A stretch of 64,000 nt of DNA from Nannocystis sp. (GTDB lineage Bacteria; Myxococcota_A; Polyangia; Nannocystales; Nannocystaceae), in NCBI GenBank assembly GCA_016712315.1, contig JADJRG010000029.1, forward strand, positions 496,001 through 560,000. Direction: 5' to 3'. This document shows positions 56,816 through 63,613 of this stretch, one piece after another; position 1 is the stretch's first letter, and the number at the start of each line of letters is the position of its first letter. The notes under the pieces are model-generated. The model did not search any database. It was not told the origin of the DNA and saw only the letters and a list, made by a program, of their open reading frames with translations. A program made the position numbers and the translations under genes.

Positions 56816-57327
56816 TACTCGAGACCGTGCTTGCGTTTGACCAGCTCGAGCTGCCGCTGATACTCGATCTCAAACGCTTGGGTGTTCTCCTGCAGGTGCT
56901 TGAGGTGGCGGCGCACCTCACGATCGACGTCGTCGTCGGCCTGCATGTGCCGCTTCAGCACGTCTCGGAGCTTACGCCGGATCGTCGGGTCATCGGCAAA
57001 GATCTCTTCGACGTGCGCGGACTGCATGAAGAGCTCGAGGAGCTGGCTGGTGATCCATTGGAGGGCTTCTTCGCCGATCCCGAAGTCTTCAGCCTCGGCG
57101 AGGGCGCGCTTGGTGCGAAATAGCTCCGAGTAAGCGAGTCCGCGCCGCTCGAGCTCGTCCTTGGCCCGCTCGGTGAGCTCGCGATCCTTGCGGAGGTACT
57201 CCTTGAGCACGGAGGTGACATCGGTCTTGAACTCCTCGCGGTCGCTCACTTCGAGGTCGCCGGCTTCCACCAACGCGCGAACCATGGCATCGACGATGGT
57301 GGTGATCTTGTTGGGATAGAGGCGCAT
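56815..57327 (-). CDS. DUF507 family protein
   Basis: A 170-residue soluble, highly helical protein. It begins MRLYPNKITTIVDAMVRAL, the conserved opening of DUF507, and continues with a helical repeat: an acidic segment of about 25 residues ending KEYLRKDRELTERAKDELERRG, cited in part, then a second half with FADDPTIRRKLRDVLKRHM. DUF507 proteins are about 90 residues or about 180 as an internal duplication. This one has the longer form. No function is known. It heads the minus-strand unit leading to the ETF-like and ATP-grasp genes, with which it overlaps by one base. Confidence 0.9.
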   Translation of the reverse strand: MRLYPNKITTIVDAMVRALVEAGDLEVSDREEFKTDVTSVLKEYLRKDRELTERAKDELERRGLAYSELFRTKRALAEAEDFGIGEEALQWITSQLLELFMQSAHVEEIFADDPTIRRKLRDVLKRHMQADDDVDREVRRHLKHLQENTQAFEIEYQRQLELVKRKHGLE

Positions 57328-57389
57328 GGGCCCGCGGAGAATAGGCTTTGCTTCTCCGAGCGTCTAGCTTGCGCTATGACGACCGACGG

Positions 57390-57887
57390 ATGAGTTCGCC
57401 CTCAGATCAGCCACGATTGGTGGTCGCCGCCGGCTTGGTCTGGCTCGATCCCGATCAGATTTTGGTGCAGCAGCGCTCGGCTCAGGCGCGTCACGGCGCT
57501 GGATTCCTCGAGTTCCCAGGGGGCAAAATCGAGCCAGGAGAGGCCCCCGCGAGCGCCTTGGCGCGCGAATTGATCGAGGAGTGGGGGCAGGGCGCGAGCG
57601 ATCTCGTGATCGGGCCGATCGCGGAGGTGATTCATCACATCTACCCACCGCCGGGCCCAGAGGTGATCTTGCTCCTCTATCACGTTGACGGGCGCGCGCT
57701 CTGCGCGGAGGAGCGCTGGCGGAGGTTGTTGAAGTCGGTTGATGGCGCGGCGGTGCGTCTGTGCGCTCGCGTCAGCTTGGAGGAGTCGCTCTTCCTCGCG
57801 GCGGATCGCCCGCTGGTGCGCCGGCTCCGGCAGGGTGAGGTGGCACCTCGCCTGAGCCCAGACCGCTACAGATCCGCGCCGGGGTAG
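57390..57887 (+). CDS. Nudix hydrolase (MutT-like)
   Basis: A 165-residue hydrolase of nucleoside diphosphate-linked substrates. The Nudix box GKIEPGEAPASALARELIEEWG at about residues 48-69, quoted here by its key residues, keeps Gly, Glu, the Arg-Glu and the Glu-Glu pair needed for Mg binding. FLEFPGG precedes it, as in MutT. MutT proteins remove 8-oxo-dGTP, but other Nudix substrates are possible. ATG 57390 is chosen because the conserved part starts at PRLVVAAGL. TAGCTT lies 19 bases before it. Its 3' end overlaps the convergent Mec-like gene by 22 bases. Confidence 0.85.
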   Translation: MSSPSDQPRLVVAAGLVWLDPDQILVQQRSAQARHGAGFLEFPGGKIEPGEAPASALARELIEEWGQGASDLVIGPIAEVIHHIYPPPGPEVILLLYHVDGRALCAEERWRRLLKSVDGAAVRLCARVSLEESLFLAADRPLVRRLRQGEVAPRLSPDRYRSAPG

Positions 57888-58348
57888 GTGGCGATGCACG
57901 TGAAGGCGCCGTCGCGCTCGCGAAATAGCTTGGCGCCGCCGATCCGATCCTCTTGGGCGTCGATCACCAAATAGTCGACGGGGTACCCGGAGGACCGCGC
58001 GGCCAGTGCGTCCTCCGCGGAGAAGTACGCGCCGACGCGGGGGTGCGAGTGATAGATGACGGTGGCCGGTCGGTCTCCGTCGAAGCTGGCGACGAGGTCT
58101 CGCAGCTCGCGGCCGTAGATGGTGTAGCCGTTAGCGGCGGTGCGCGGGTAGGTCTCTGGATCGAGCGTGTGGAGGCGATCCTGGGCGTTGACGCAGCGCC
58201 GCAGCTCCGCCGCGGCGCCGCGGCCGATCAGGTAGCCGCAGCACTCGTTCGGGAACTCCGCGCGGGCTTGGCGATAGATCTGCGCGAGGAGCTCGGGCGG
58301 AAGATCGAGCGATTCTGTTTGATCTCCGACGGTTGGATCACCAGACAT
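57866..58348 (-). CDS. mec: JAMM-family metallopeptidase, Mec-like (CysO-cysteine hydrolase)
   Basis: A 160-residue JAB1/MPN metalloprotease. The complete zinc site is present: Glu35 in PNECCGYL, His100 and His102 in YHSHPRVG, and Asp113 in YFSAEDAL, giving H-x-H-x7-S-x2-D. In Mycobacterium tuberculosis, Mec removes cysteine from the C-terminus of the CysO carrier after CysM builds it. This gene overlaps the cysM stop by 11 bases and is last in the operon, which makes the Mec assignment strong. The insert between the Glu and His motifs, RLHTLDPETYPRTAANG, is typical of the bacterial JAMM proteins. Its stop overlaps the Nudix gene. Confidence 0.88.
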   Translation of the reverse strand: MSGDPTVGDQTESLDLPPELLAQIYRQARAEFPNECCGYLIGRGAAAELRRCVNAQDRLHTLDPETYPRTAANGYTIYGRELRDLVASFDGDRPATVIYHSHPRVGAYFSAEDALAARSSGYPVDYLVIDAQEDRIGGAKLFRERDGAFTCIATYPGADL

Positions 58349-59291
58349 AGGTCTTCTCCCACTTCAGAGGGACAAAGTAGCGATCTCCGCGGTCGCAGAG
58401 GATCGTGACGACGACGCCGGCCTCACCGCGCGCAGCGAGCTCGCGGCCGATCCGCAGCGCGCCCGCGACGTTGCCGCCCGAGGAGTGACCGACGAAGAGC
58501 CCCTCCTCGTGCGCGAGGCGCTCGGCCATGTCCCAGCCCTCTTCGGTCGGCATCCACATCATGCCGTCGAGGACCGTCGGATCGTAGATCTGTGGGACCA
58601 ACGAGCTAGGCAGGTGCTTCATCCCCTCGAGGCCGTGCATCGCGTCATCTGGCTGGATAGCCAGGCAGCGGATCGTCGGCGAGAGCTCGTGGAGGCGCCG
58701 AGACGTGCCGACGACCGTGCCACTGGTGCCGATGCCGGTGACGAAGTGTGTGACTCGGCCGTCGGTCTGCTCCCAGATCTCAGGGGCGGTCGAGTCGTAG
58801 TGGGCGCGCGGGTTCATCGGGTTGGAGTACTGGTCGGGGTAGAAGAAGCGGCCGGGGTGACGCTCGACGAGCTCGCGCGCGAGCATGATCGCGCCGTCGC
58901 TCCCCTCCATCTCGCTCGAGTAGATCAGCTCGACGCCGTAGGCCGCGGTGACTTGCTTGCGCGGCGCCGAGACGTTCGCGGGCATGACCAAGCTGATGGG
59001 CACGCCGAGGGCCGCGCCGACCATCGCGTAGGCGATCCCTGTGTTGCCGCTGGTGCTGTCGATGAGCCGCATGCCCGGGCGGATCGCGCCGCGGGCGACG
59101 GCGTCGCGGATGATCCAGAGAGCGGCGCGATCTTTCACTGAACCGGCGGGGTTCGTGAACTCACACTTGGCCCACAGCTCCACGCCAGGGCAGTCGCGCT
59201 CGATGTGGTGGAGCCGGACGAGCGGCGTGTTGCCGACGAGCTCGGTGATGCTCTCGACGACCGCGGCGCGGGAGCGGCGCAGCGCCGCCAT
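58338..59291 (-). CDS. cysM: CysM-like cysteine synthase, probably sulfur-carrier dependent
   Basis: A 317-residue PLP enzyme. GNTPLVRL opens the fold; Lys53 in AGSVKDRAAL holds the cofactor. STSGNTGIAYAM at residues 79-90 binds phosphate and substrate. The C-terminus ends with RGDRYFVPLKWEKTYVW, the mobile lid seen in mycobacterial CysM that shields the aminoacrylate intermediate and lets a protein thiocarboxylate in. This separates it from CysK at 60360-61325, whose end differs. O-phosphoserine is the donor substrate of the known enzyme, but that is inference here. ATG 59291 is 28 bases after the carrier gene. The mec gene overlaps its end. Confidence 0.88.
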   Translation of the reverse strand: MAALRRSRAAVVESITELVGNTPLVRLHHIERDCPGVELWAKCEFTNPAGSVKDRAALWIIRDAVARGAIRPGMRLIDSTSGNTGIAYAMVGAALGVPISLVMPANVSAPRKQVTAAYGVELIYSSEMEGSDGAIMLARELVERHPGRFFYPDQYSNPMNPRAHYDSTAPEIWEQTDGRVTHFVTGIGTSGTVVGTSRRLHELSPTIRCLAIQPDDAMHGLEGMKHLPSSLVPQIYDPTVLDGMMWMPTEEGWDMAERLAHEEGLFVGHSSGGNVAGALRIGRELAARGEAGVVVTILCDRGDRYFVPLKWEKTYVW

Positions 59292-59319
59292 GAGCTGCTC
59301 GCGAGCGCTTCGGTTCGGC

Positions 59320-59592
59320 TCATCCGCCGGCGATCGCAGGGACAATGCTGATCTCATCGCGCTCACCGACCGGTGTGTCGAGGTTCTGTAGGAAGCGGAT
59401 ATCTTCGTCGCCGACGAAGATGTTGACGAAGCGGCGGACGTTGCCTTTGTCGTCGAAGATCCGCTCGCGGATCCCCGGGTGAGCGGCTTCAAGAGCGCCG
59501 AGGATCGCGCTGACGGTCGCGCCCTCGACTTGGAGCTCCTCTTGGCCTTGGGTGTACTTACGGAGGGGCGTAGGGATACGGACGGTAGGCAT
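59320..59592 (-). CDS. cysO: CysO-type sulfur carrier protein (ThiS/MoaD family)
   Basis: A 90-residue ubiquitin-like carrier ending in Gly-Gly. Its opening VRIPTPLRKYTQGQEEL and the phrases FVNIFVGDEDIRF and ISIVPAIAGG match CysO closely. The C-terminal glycine is adenylated by an E1-like enzyme and converted to a thiocarboxylate, which CysM uses as sulfide donor. The protein keeps the acidic-hydrophobic surface of CysO near residues 57-67, unlike ThiS or MoaD. Upstream is the E1 gene (12 bases away) and downstream cysM (28 bases). No extension follows the diglycine, so no proteolytic processing is needed before use. Confidence 0.92.
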   Translation of the reverse strand: MPTVRIPTPLRKYTQGQEELQVEGATVSAILGALEAAHPGIRERIFDDKGNVRRFVNIFVGDEDIRFLQNLDTPVGERDEISIVPAIAGG

Positions 59593-59604
59593 GTGGTTTG
59601 GACC

Positions 59605-60363
59605 TCAGCGAGGGGCTGGGATGGTACGTGATGAACAAGCGGGGTGGGAGGGCGTGACGGTCGGTGAGGGGTCGTGACCAGCGCAGGCCGGACAACCCGC
59701 GCGAGGCCGCGGACGTAGCTCCTGCGGGCGCATCTGGAGGAGATCGAAGGTGAGCAGCGCGCCGGCGATCTCGCCGCGCGCCCGCGCGAGGGCGAACGCG
59801 AGGTGGGCCATGAGATGGCCGAAGAGGCCGGCGGCGGGGCCGAGCACGCCGACCGCCGCGCACTGCTCCGCGATCGCGTGAGGGGGCGGATCCTCGTAGA
59901 CGCAGCGCAGACAGGCGGCGCCGCGCGCGATCGCTTGAGCTTGCCCGCGCCAACGGATCACCCCGCCGATCACCGCGGCGAGATCGCGGCGCAGGCAGGC
60001 GTCGTTGACCATGAATTTAAGATCGGGCGAGTCGCTGCACTCGAGCACGATCGCGCCCGCCGGCTGGGCCTCGAGGAGGCGATCGAGGGCGCTCGCGTCG
60101 AGATCCATGGTGAGCGCGTCGACGCAGAGCTGGCGATCGCGGCGGAGGAGCTGGAGACGCGCGGCCTCACTCTTGAGGGCGCCGACGTCGCCGAGATCGT
60201 AGAGGACTTGTCGGTGGAGGTTGGTCGCGTCGACGCGATCGCGATCGACGATGGTGAGCGAGCGAGCGCCGCCAGCGAGCAGGGCGAGCAGCGCGGGGGC
60301 GCCGAGCCCGCCTGCGCCGAGGACCAAGAAGTGAGCGCCTTGAGGGGCCATCGACGTGTTCAA
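59605..60363 (-). CDS. E1-like adenylyltransferase (ThiF/MoeB/HesA family), N-terminally short
   Basis: A 252-residue enzyme predicted to adenylate CysO. It has the nucleotide loop FLVLGAGGLGAPAL at residues 12-25, Asn48 and Arg51 in TNLHRQV, Lys64, Asp111 in CSDSPDLKF, GGVIRWRG, and GVLGPAAG. The structural zinc site is complete: Cys151 and Cys154 in CLRCVYEDP, Cys224 and Cys227 in CPACAG. The usual N-terminal 20-25 residues with the R-Y-x-R-x motif, which places an arginine in the partner's active site, are absent. There is no rhodanese domain, unlike MoeZ. Its ATG overlaps the cysK TGA by four bases (ATGA). Confidence 0.85.
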   Translation of the reverse strand: MNTSMAPQGAHFLVLGAGGLGAPALLALLAGGARSLTIVDRDRVDATNLHRQVLYDLGDVGALKSEAARLQLLRRDRQLCVDALTMDLDASALDRLLEAQPAGAIVLECSDSPDLKFMVNDACLRRDLAAVIGGVIRWRGQAQAIARGAACLRCVYEDPPPHAIAEQCAAVGVLGPAAGLFGHLMAHLAFALARARGEIAGALLTFDLLQMRPQELRPRPRAGCPACAGHDPSPTVTPSHPACSSRTIPAPR

Positions 60364-61325
60364 CGCGGCGGGCTGAGGTGCGAGAAATACTCGTCGAGGC
60401 TGAAGTACCGCTCGCCGGTGTCACATAGGATCGTGACGATGTTCTTGCCGGGGCCGAGCTCGGCGGCCAAGCGCGCGGCGGCGGCGGCGCCGGCCCCGGC
60501 AGAGATGCCGACGAGCAGGCCTTCTTCGGTCGCGAGGCGCCTCTTCATCTGAAAGGCCTCGTCGTCGTGGATCAGCTCGATAGCGTCGTAGATAGCGGTG
60601 TTGAGGACCTTCGGGATGAACCCGGCGCCGATCCCTTGGATCTTGTGTGGTCCGGCGACGCCGCCGCTGAGCACGGGGGAGCGTGCTGGCTCGACCGCGA
60701 CGATCCGAACCGCAGGGTTGTGGGCGCGCAGCACCTCGCCGACGCCGGTGATCGTGCCCCCCGTGCCGACCGCGGAGACGAAGCCGTCGATGGTTCGGCC
60801 GCGCATCTGGTCGAGCAACTCGATCGCGGTCGTGCGGCGGTGGATCTCGGGGTTGGCGGGGTTCTCGAATTGCTGGAGGAGCACGTGGTCGGGGCGGCGG
60901 CAGAGCTCGCGGGCCTTGAGCACCGCGCCCTCCATCGTCAGCTCCTCAGGGGTGAGGATGATCTCGGCGCCGTAGGCCATGAGCAGGTTGCGGCGCTCGA
61001 GGCTCATGCTCTCGGGCATGGTCAGGACCAAGCGGTACCCTTTGACCGCGGCGACCAGCGCGAGGCCGATGCCGGTGTTACCGCTGGTTGGTTCGACGAG
61101 AACGCTGACGCCGGGGCGGATCTCGCCGCGGGCCTCGGCTGCCTCGATCATCGCGAGCGCGATCCGATCCTTTACGGAGCCGCCAGGGTTCAACATCTCG
61201 CACTTTCCCCACACCGTCGCGTGAGAGCTCGGATCACCCGCGACCCGCCGGAGGCGGACCAAGGGGGTGTTGCCGATCAAGCTGAGGATGTCGTCGACGG
61301 GGATCGGTCGCTGCGGTGTGTTCAT
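60360..61325 (-). CDS. cysK: Cysteine synthase A (O-acetylserine sulfhydrylase)
   Basis: A 321-residue PLP enzyme: Lys52 in NPGGSVKDRIAL, PTSGNTGIGLALVAA for the substrate loop, SAVGTGGTITGVG and KIQGIGAGFIPKVLN. It closes with ILCDTGERYFSLDEYFSHL, the canonical CysK end that uses free sulfide. Two cysteine synthases of different types in one operon are notable: this one would serve sulfide while CysM serves the carrier. It begins 6 bases after the Rrf2 regulator gene and overlaps the E1 gene by four bases. The first 10 residues are Pro-rich. Confidence 0.93.
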   Translation of the reverse strand: MNTPQRPIPVDDILSLIGNTPLVRLRRVAGDPSSHATVWGKCEMLNPGGSVKDRIALAMIEAAEARGEIRPGVSVLVEPTSGNTGIGLALVAAVKGYRLVLTMPESMSLERRNLLMAYGAEIILTPEELTMEGAVLKARELCRRPDHVLLQQFENPANPEIHRRTTAIELLDQMRGRTIDGFVSAVGTGGTITGVGEVLRAHNPAVRIVAVEPARSPVLSGGVAGPHKIQGIGAGFIPKVLNTAIYDAIELIHDDEAFQMKRRLATEEGLLVGISAGAGAAAAARLAAELGPGKNIVTILCDTGERYFSLDEYFSHLSPPR

Positions 61326-61331
61326 GTTGGA

Positions 61332-61742
61332 TCAGATCACGTAGTCGGAGGCGCGCCGACGGTAGTGCTCACGGGCTTCGCCCAACAGTTGTTCGAGGCT
61401 GAGGCTACCGACGGCGTCGGAGAAGCGGGCATCGACGGCGCGTTCGACCAACCCCGTGATCTCATCCTGGGAAGAGCCCGCGCCCGCGCCGCCGCTGGAG
61501 GTGAGCACGCTGAGCACGTCGCCGAGCACGATCTCTGAGGCAGGGCGGGCGAGCTTGTACCCGCCGCGTGGGCCGCGCTTGCCGATCACGAAGCCCGCCT
61601 TGCGGAGCTCGCCGATGATCTCCTCGAGGTAGCGCGAAGGGATCGCTTGTTGCTCGGCGATCACCTGGGCGGATGCGTAGCCGCGATGGGCGACGTGACA
61701 GAGGGCTCGTAGTCCGTAGCGGGCTTTCGTTGAGAGTTGCAT
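61332..61742 (-). CDS. Rrf2-family transcription regulator (CymR-like)
   Basis: A 136-residue winged-helix regulator. MQLSTKARYGLRALCHVA opens the DNA-binding domain, with IPSRYLEEIIGELRKAGFV in the recognition helix and KRGPRGGYKLARP as wing. The three cysteines that bind the iron-sulfur cluster in IscR and NsrR are missing from the region near residue 90-105. That makes it like CymR, which senses cysteine status by binding CysK. As the first gene of the cysteine operon, next to cysK, it is a good candidate for autoregulation and control of the whole unit. Its regulatory site is likely in 61743-61972. Confidence 0.85.
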   Translation of the reverse strand: MQLSTKARYGLRALCHVAHRGYASAQVIAEQQAIPSRYLEEIIGELRKAGFVIGKRGPRGGYKLARPASEIVLGDVLSVLTSSGGAGAGSSQDEITGLVERAVDARFSDAVGSLSLEQLLGEAREHYRRRASDYVI

Positions 61743-61972
61743 GGCGCTCCTGCAGGTGGTTTCGTGTCGGGCAAAAAACCCAATCGGAGTGTGGCATCGG
61801 CGCGCAGGAGATGCGGGCGAGTCAAGGAGGAGGCCCAGATACTATCCGGGAGCCGCGTGCAATAAAATTACTGTCTAACACCGATGAATAGTGCGCATTA
61901 CCCGCGATGGGGAGGTGCGTTGTAGAATCGGCGTTGACAGGAGACGCCGGAGGTACTACCCAGGCGCCCTCA
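61743..61972. promoter_or_regulatory. Divergent control region between the cysteine operon and efp
   Basis: 230 bases. An AT-rich island at about 61857-61900 stands out against the GC-rich surroundings and contains AATAGTGCGCATT (61887-61899), an imperfect inverted repeat. On the minus strand TTGACT occurs at 61825-61820. On the plus strand TAGAAT (61923-61928) and a perfect TTGACA (61934-61939) occur. Rrf2 proteins bind AT-rich palindromes, so the island is the likely operator. This is inference. Confidence 0.5.
61934..61962 (+). promoter_or_regulatory. Candidate efp promoter TTGACA-17-TACCCA
   Basis: A perfect TTGACA at 61934-61939 and TACCCA at 61957-61962, 17 bases apart. The -10 is weak, but the spacing is ideal and would put the transcript start a few bases before the ATG at 61973. 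TAGAAT further upstream at 61923-61928 could be a second promoter. Confidence 0.35.
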
Positions 61973-62533
61973 ATGGACGTCTCCGACCTCCGCAAGAACG
62001 TCAAACTCCAGATCGACGGCCACCCCTACGTGGTCACGGATTTCCAATTCGTGAAGCCTGGGAAGGGACAAGGGCTCTACAAGTGCCGGATCAAGAACAT
62101 GATCACGGGCGCGATCCTCGATCGCACTTGGCGCTCGGGTGAGAAGCTCGAGGCCGCCAACGTCGAGTCTCGGAAGATGCAGTTCCTCTACTCGAGCGGC
62201 GACACGTTCACGTTCATGGACAACGAGTCCTATGAGCAGCTCGAGGTGCCCGCAGAGATGATCGGGGACGATCGCAACTTCCTCCTCGACAACCTCGCCT
62301 GCGAGGTCCTTTTCTATAACGAGCGCGCGGTCGGCGTGTCGTTGCCCAATCAGGTCGTCTACGAGGTCACGGAGTGTGAGCCCGGCGTCAAGGGCGACAC
62401 CGCGACGGGGGTCACCAAGGCAGCGACGATCGCGACCGGCTATAACGTCCAGGTGCCGATCTTCATCAGGGTCGGCGATCGCATCAAGGTCGACACGCGC
62501 ACCGGTGAGTACCTCGAGCGCGTCAACCAGTAA
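61973..62533 (+). CDS. efp: Elongation factor P
   Basis: A 186-residue translation factor that rescues ribosomes stalled at consecutive prolines. It begins MDVSDLRKNVKLQIDGHPYVV, and the modification loop VKPGKGQG places Lys31 at the position of E. coli Lys34, the residue that becomes beta-lysylated. FMDNESYEQLEVPAE, LPNQVVYEVTECEPGVKGDT and the closing FIRVGDRIKVDTRTGEYLERV match the family. A lysine in the loop and epmA next door both point to lysylation rather than rhamnosylation. EpmA starts within the last 29 bases of this gene. No clear ribosome-binding site lies at normal spacing; GGAGG is 19 bases away. Confidence 0.95.
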   Translation: MDVSDLRKNVKLQIDGHPYVVTDFQFVKPGKGQGLYKCRIKNMITGAILDRTWRSGEKLEAANVESRKMQFLYSSGDTFTFMDNESYEQLEVPAEMIGDDRNFLLDNLACEVLFYNERAVGVSLPNQVVYEVTECEPGVKGDTATGVTKAATIATGYNVQVPIFIRVGDRIKVDTRTGEYLERVNQ

Positions 62534-63515
62534 GAGCGCGGCGGAGCGCGTCGAGCTGTGGGATCGGGCGCTGTGGGCCGTTCGCTCGCACCTGCGGGGG
62601 AGTGGTCTCCGCGAGGTGTCGACCGCTGTGCGCGCCCCGGAGGTCGCGCTCGAGCCCTTCATCGAGCCGATCGCCGCGCCGCCGGGCTTTCTCGCGACCA
62701 GCCCTGAGCTGGCGATGAAGCGCCTTCTTTGCCGCGGCAGCGGCTCTGTCTTTCAGGTCAGCCACGTCTTCCGTCAGGCCGAGATCGGCCGCCTGCACGC
62801 AGAAGAGTTCCACCTGCTCGAATGGTATCGGGTCGGCGTGGCTGTCGAGGTGATCCAAGCCGACGTTGAGGCCGTGAGCGGCGCGGTTTTTGAGGCAGTC
62901 GGGCGCTCGCCGCCATGCCGGTGGGAGCGCCGCGGCTTCTTGGATCTCGTCGAAGAGCTCGCTCGTGTCTCGCTACGAGGCGATGAAGACGGGCAAGAGT
63001 TGCTCGCCTTGAGCGCCGCGAGGGGGCTCGATCTCGGATCGATCCCGGCTACAGGAGATCCGGAGGTGCGATCCCTGGTCGCTTGGAGCGCCTTCGTCAG
63101 CGAGTGGTCGGACCGCTACCTCGATCCTCACTTGATAGGTCGAGGCGGTGTTCATGTGGTCGATTTTCCGCCAGCGCTCGCGGCCCTGTCCGAGATCGTG
63201 GGCGGCCGGGCGGCGCGCTTCGAGAGCTATCTCGACGGGATCGAGCTGGCGAACGGCTACCGCGAGCTCCGCGACCCGGCGATCCAACGCCGTCGATTCG
63301 AGGTTGTCGCTGGCTTGCGTGCCGCCTACGGTCTGAGGGTCTTGCCGATCCCGGAGGATTTTTTGGCAGACTTGGTGGCGCTCGGCTTGCCTGCGTGCGC
63401 AGGCGTCGCGCTTGGGCTTGATCGGTTGCTGATGCTGGCGTCTTCGGCCGGGTCTCTCGACGAGATCAGCCTGACGCCGAGCAGCGCGGTCAGGCGCGAA
63501 GGCGCCCTGCGCTGA
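62505..63515 (+). CDS. epmA: EF-P lysine ligase EpmA (GenX/PoxA)
   Basis: A 336-residue class II lysyl-tRNA-synthetase-like enzyme that attaches beta-lysine to EF-P. Like all EpmA it lacks the anticodon-binding domain. The catalytic core shows PGFLATSPELAMKRLLC, FQVSHVFRQAEIGRLHAEEFHLLEW (motif 2, quoted by its residues), FESYLDGIELANGYREL and the motif 3 GVALGLDRLLMLA. GTG 62505 lies inside the end of efp, giving a 29-base overlap in another frame. The upstream open frame is antisense-like and not used. The beta-lysine source, EpmB, is not in this window. E. coli EpmA has 325 residues. Confidence 0.93.
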   Translation: MSTSSASTSKSAAERVELWDRALWAVRSHLRGSGLREVSTAVRAPEVALEPFIEPIAAPPGFLATSPELAMKRLLCRGSGSVFQVSHVFRQAEIGRLHAEEFHLLEWYRVGVAVEVIQADVEAVSGAVFEAVGRSPPCRWERRGFLDLVEELARVSLRGDEDGQELLALSAARGLDLGSIPATGDPEVRSLVAWSAFVSEWSDRYLDPHLIGRGGVHVVDFPPALAALSEIVGGRAARFESYLDGIELANGYRELRDPAIQRRRFEVVAGLRAAYGLRVLPIPEDFLADLVALGLPACAGVALGLDRLLMLASSAGSLDEISLTPSSAVRREGALR

Positions 63516-63575
63516 CGAGATCAGCCTGCGAGCCGAGCCCCCGGCCCCTGTCTGCGTGCTGCGCTCCCGAGCGTC

Positions 63576-63603
63576 TTGCGATTTAGAACCAGGTCTGTAC
63601 ACT
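63576..63603 (+). promoter_or_regulatory. Candidate promoter TTGCGA-16-TACACT
   Basis: TTGCGA at 63576-63581 and TACACT at 63598-63603 are separated by 16 bases. The -10 ends 10 bases before the ATG at 63614. Confidence 0.5.
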
Positions 63604-63613
63604 GGCGCTCTCC

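Noticed and set aside
61940..61953. TTGACA with TACTAC as efp promoter at 14-base spacing
   Set aside because: The spacing is too short for a standard promoter; the TACCCA alternative at 17 bases was preferred, at low confidence.
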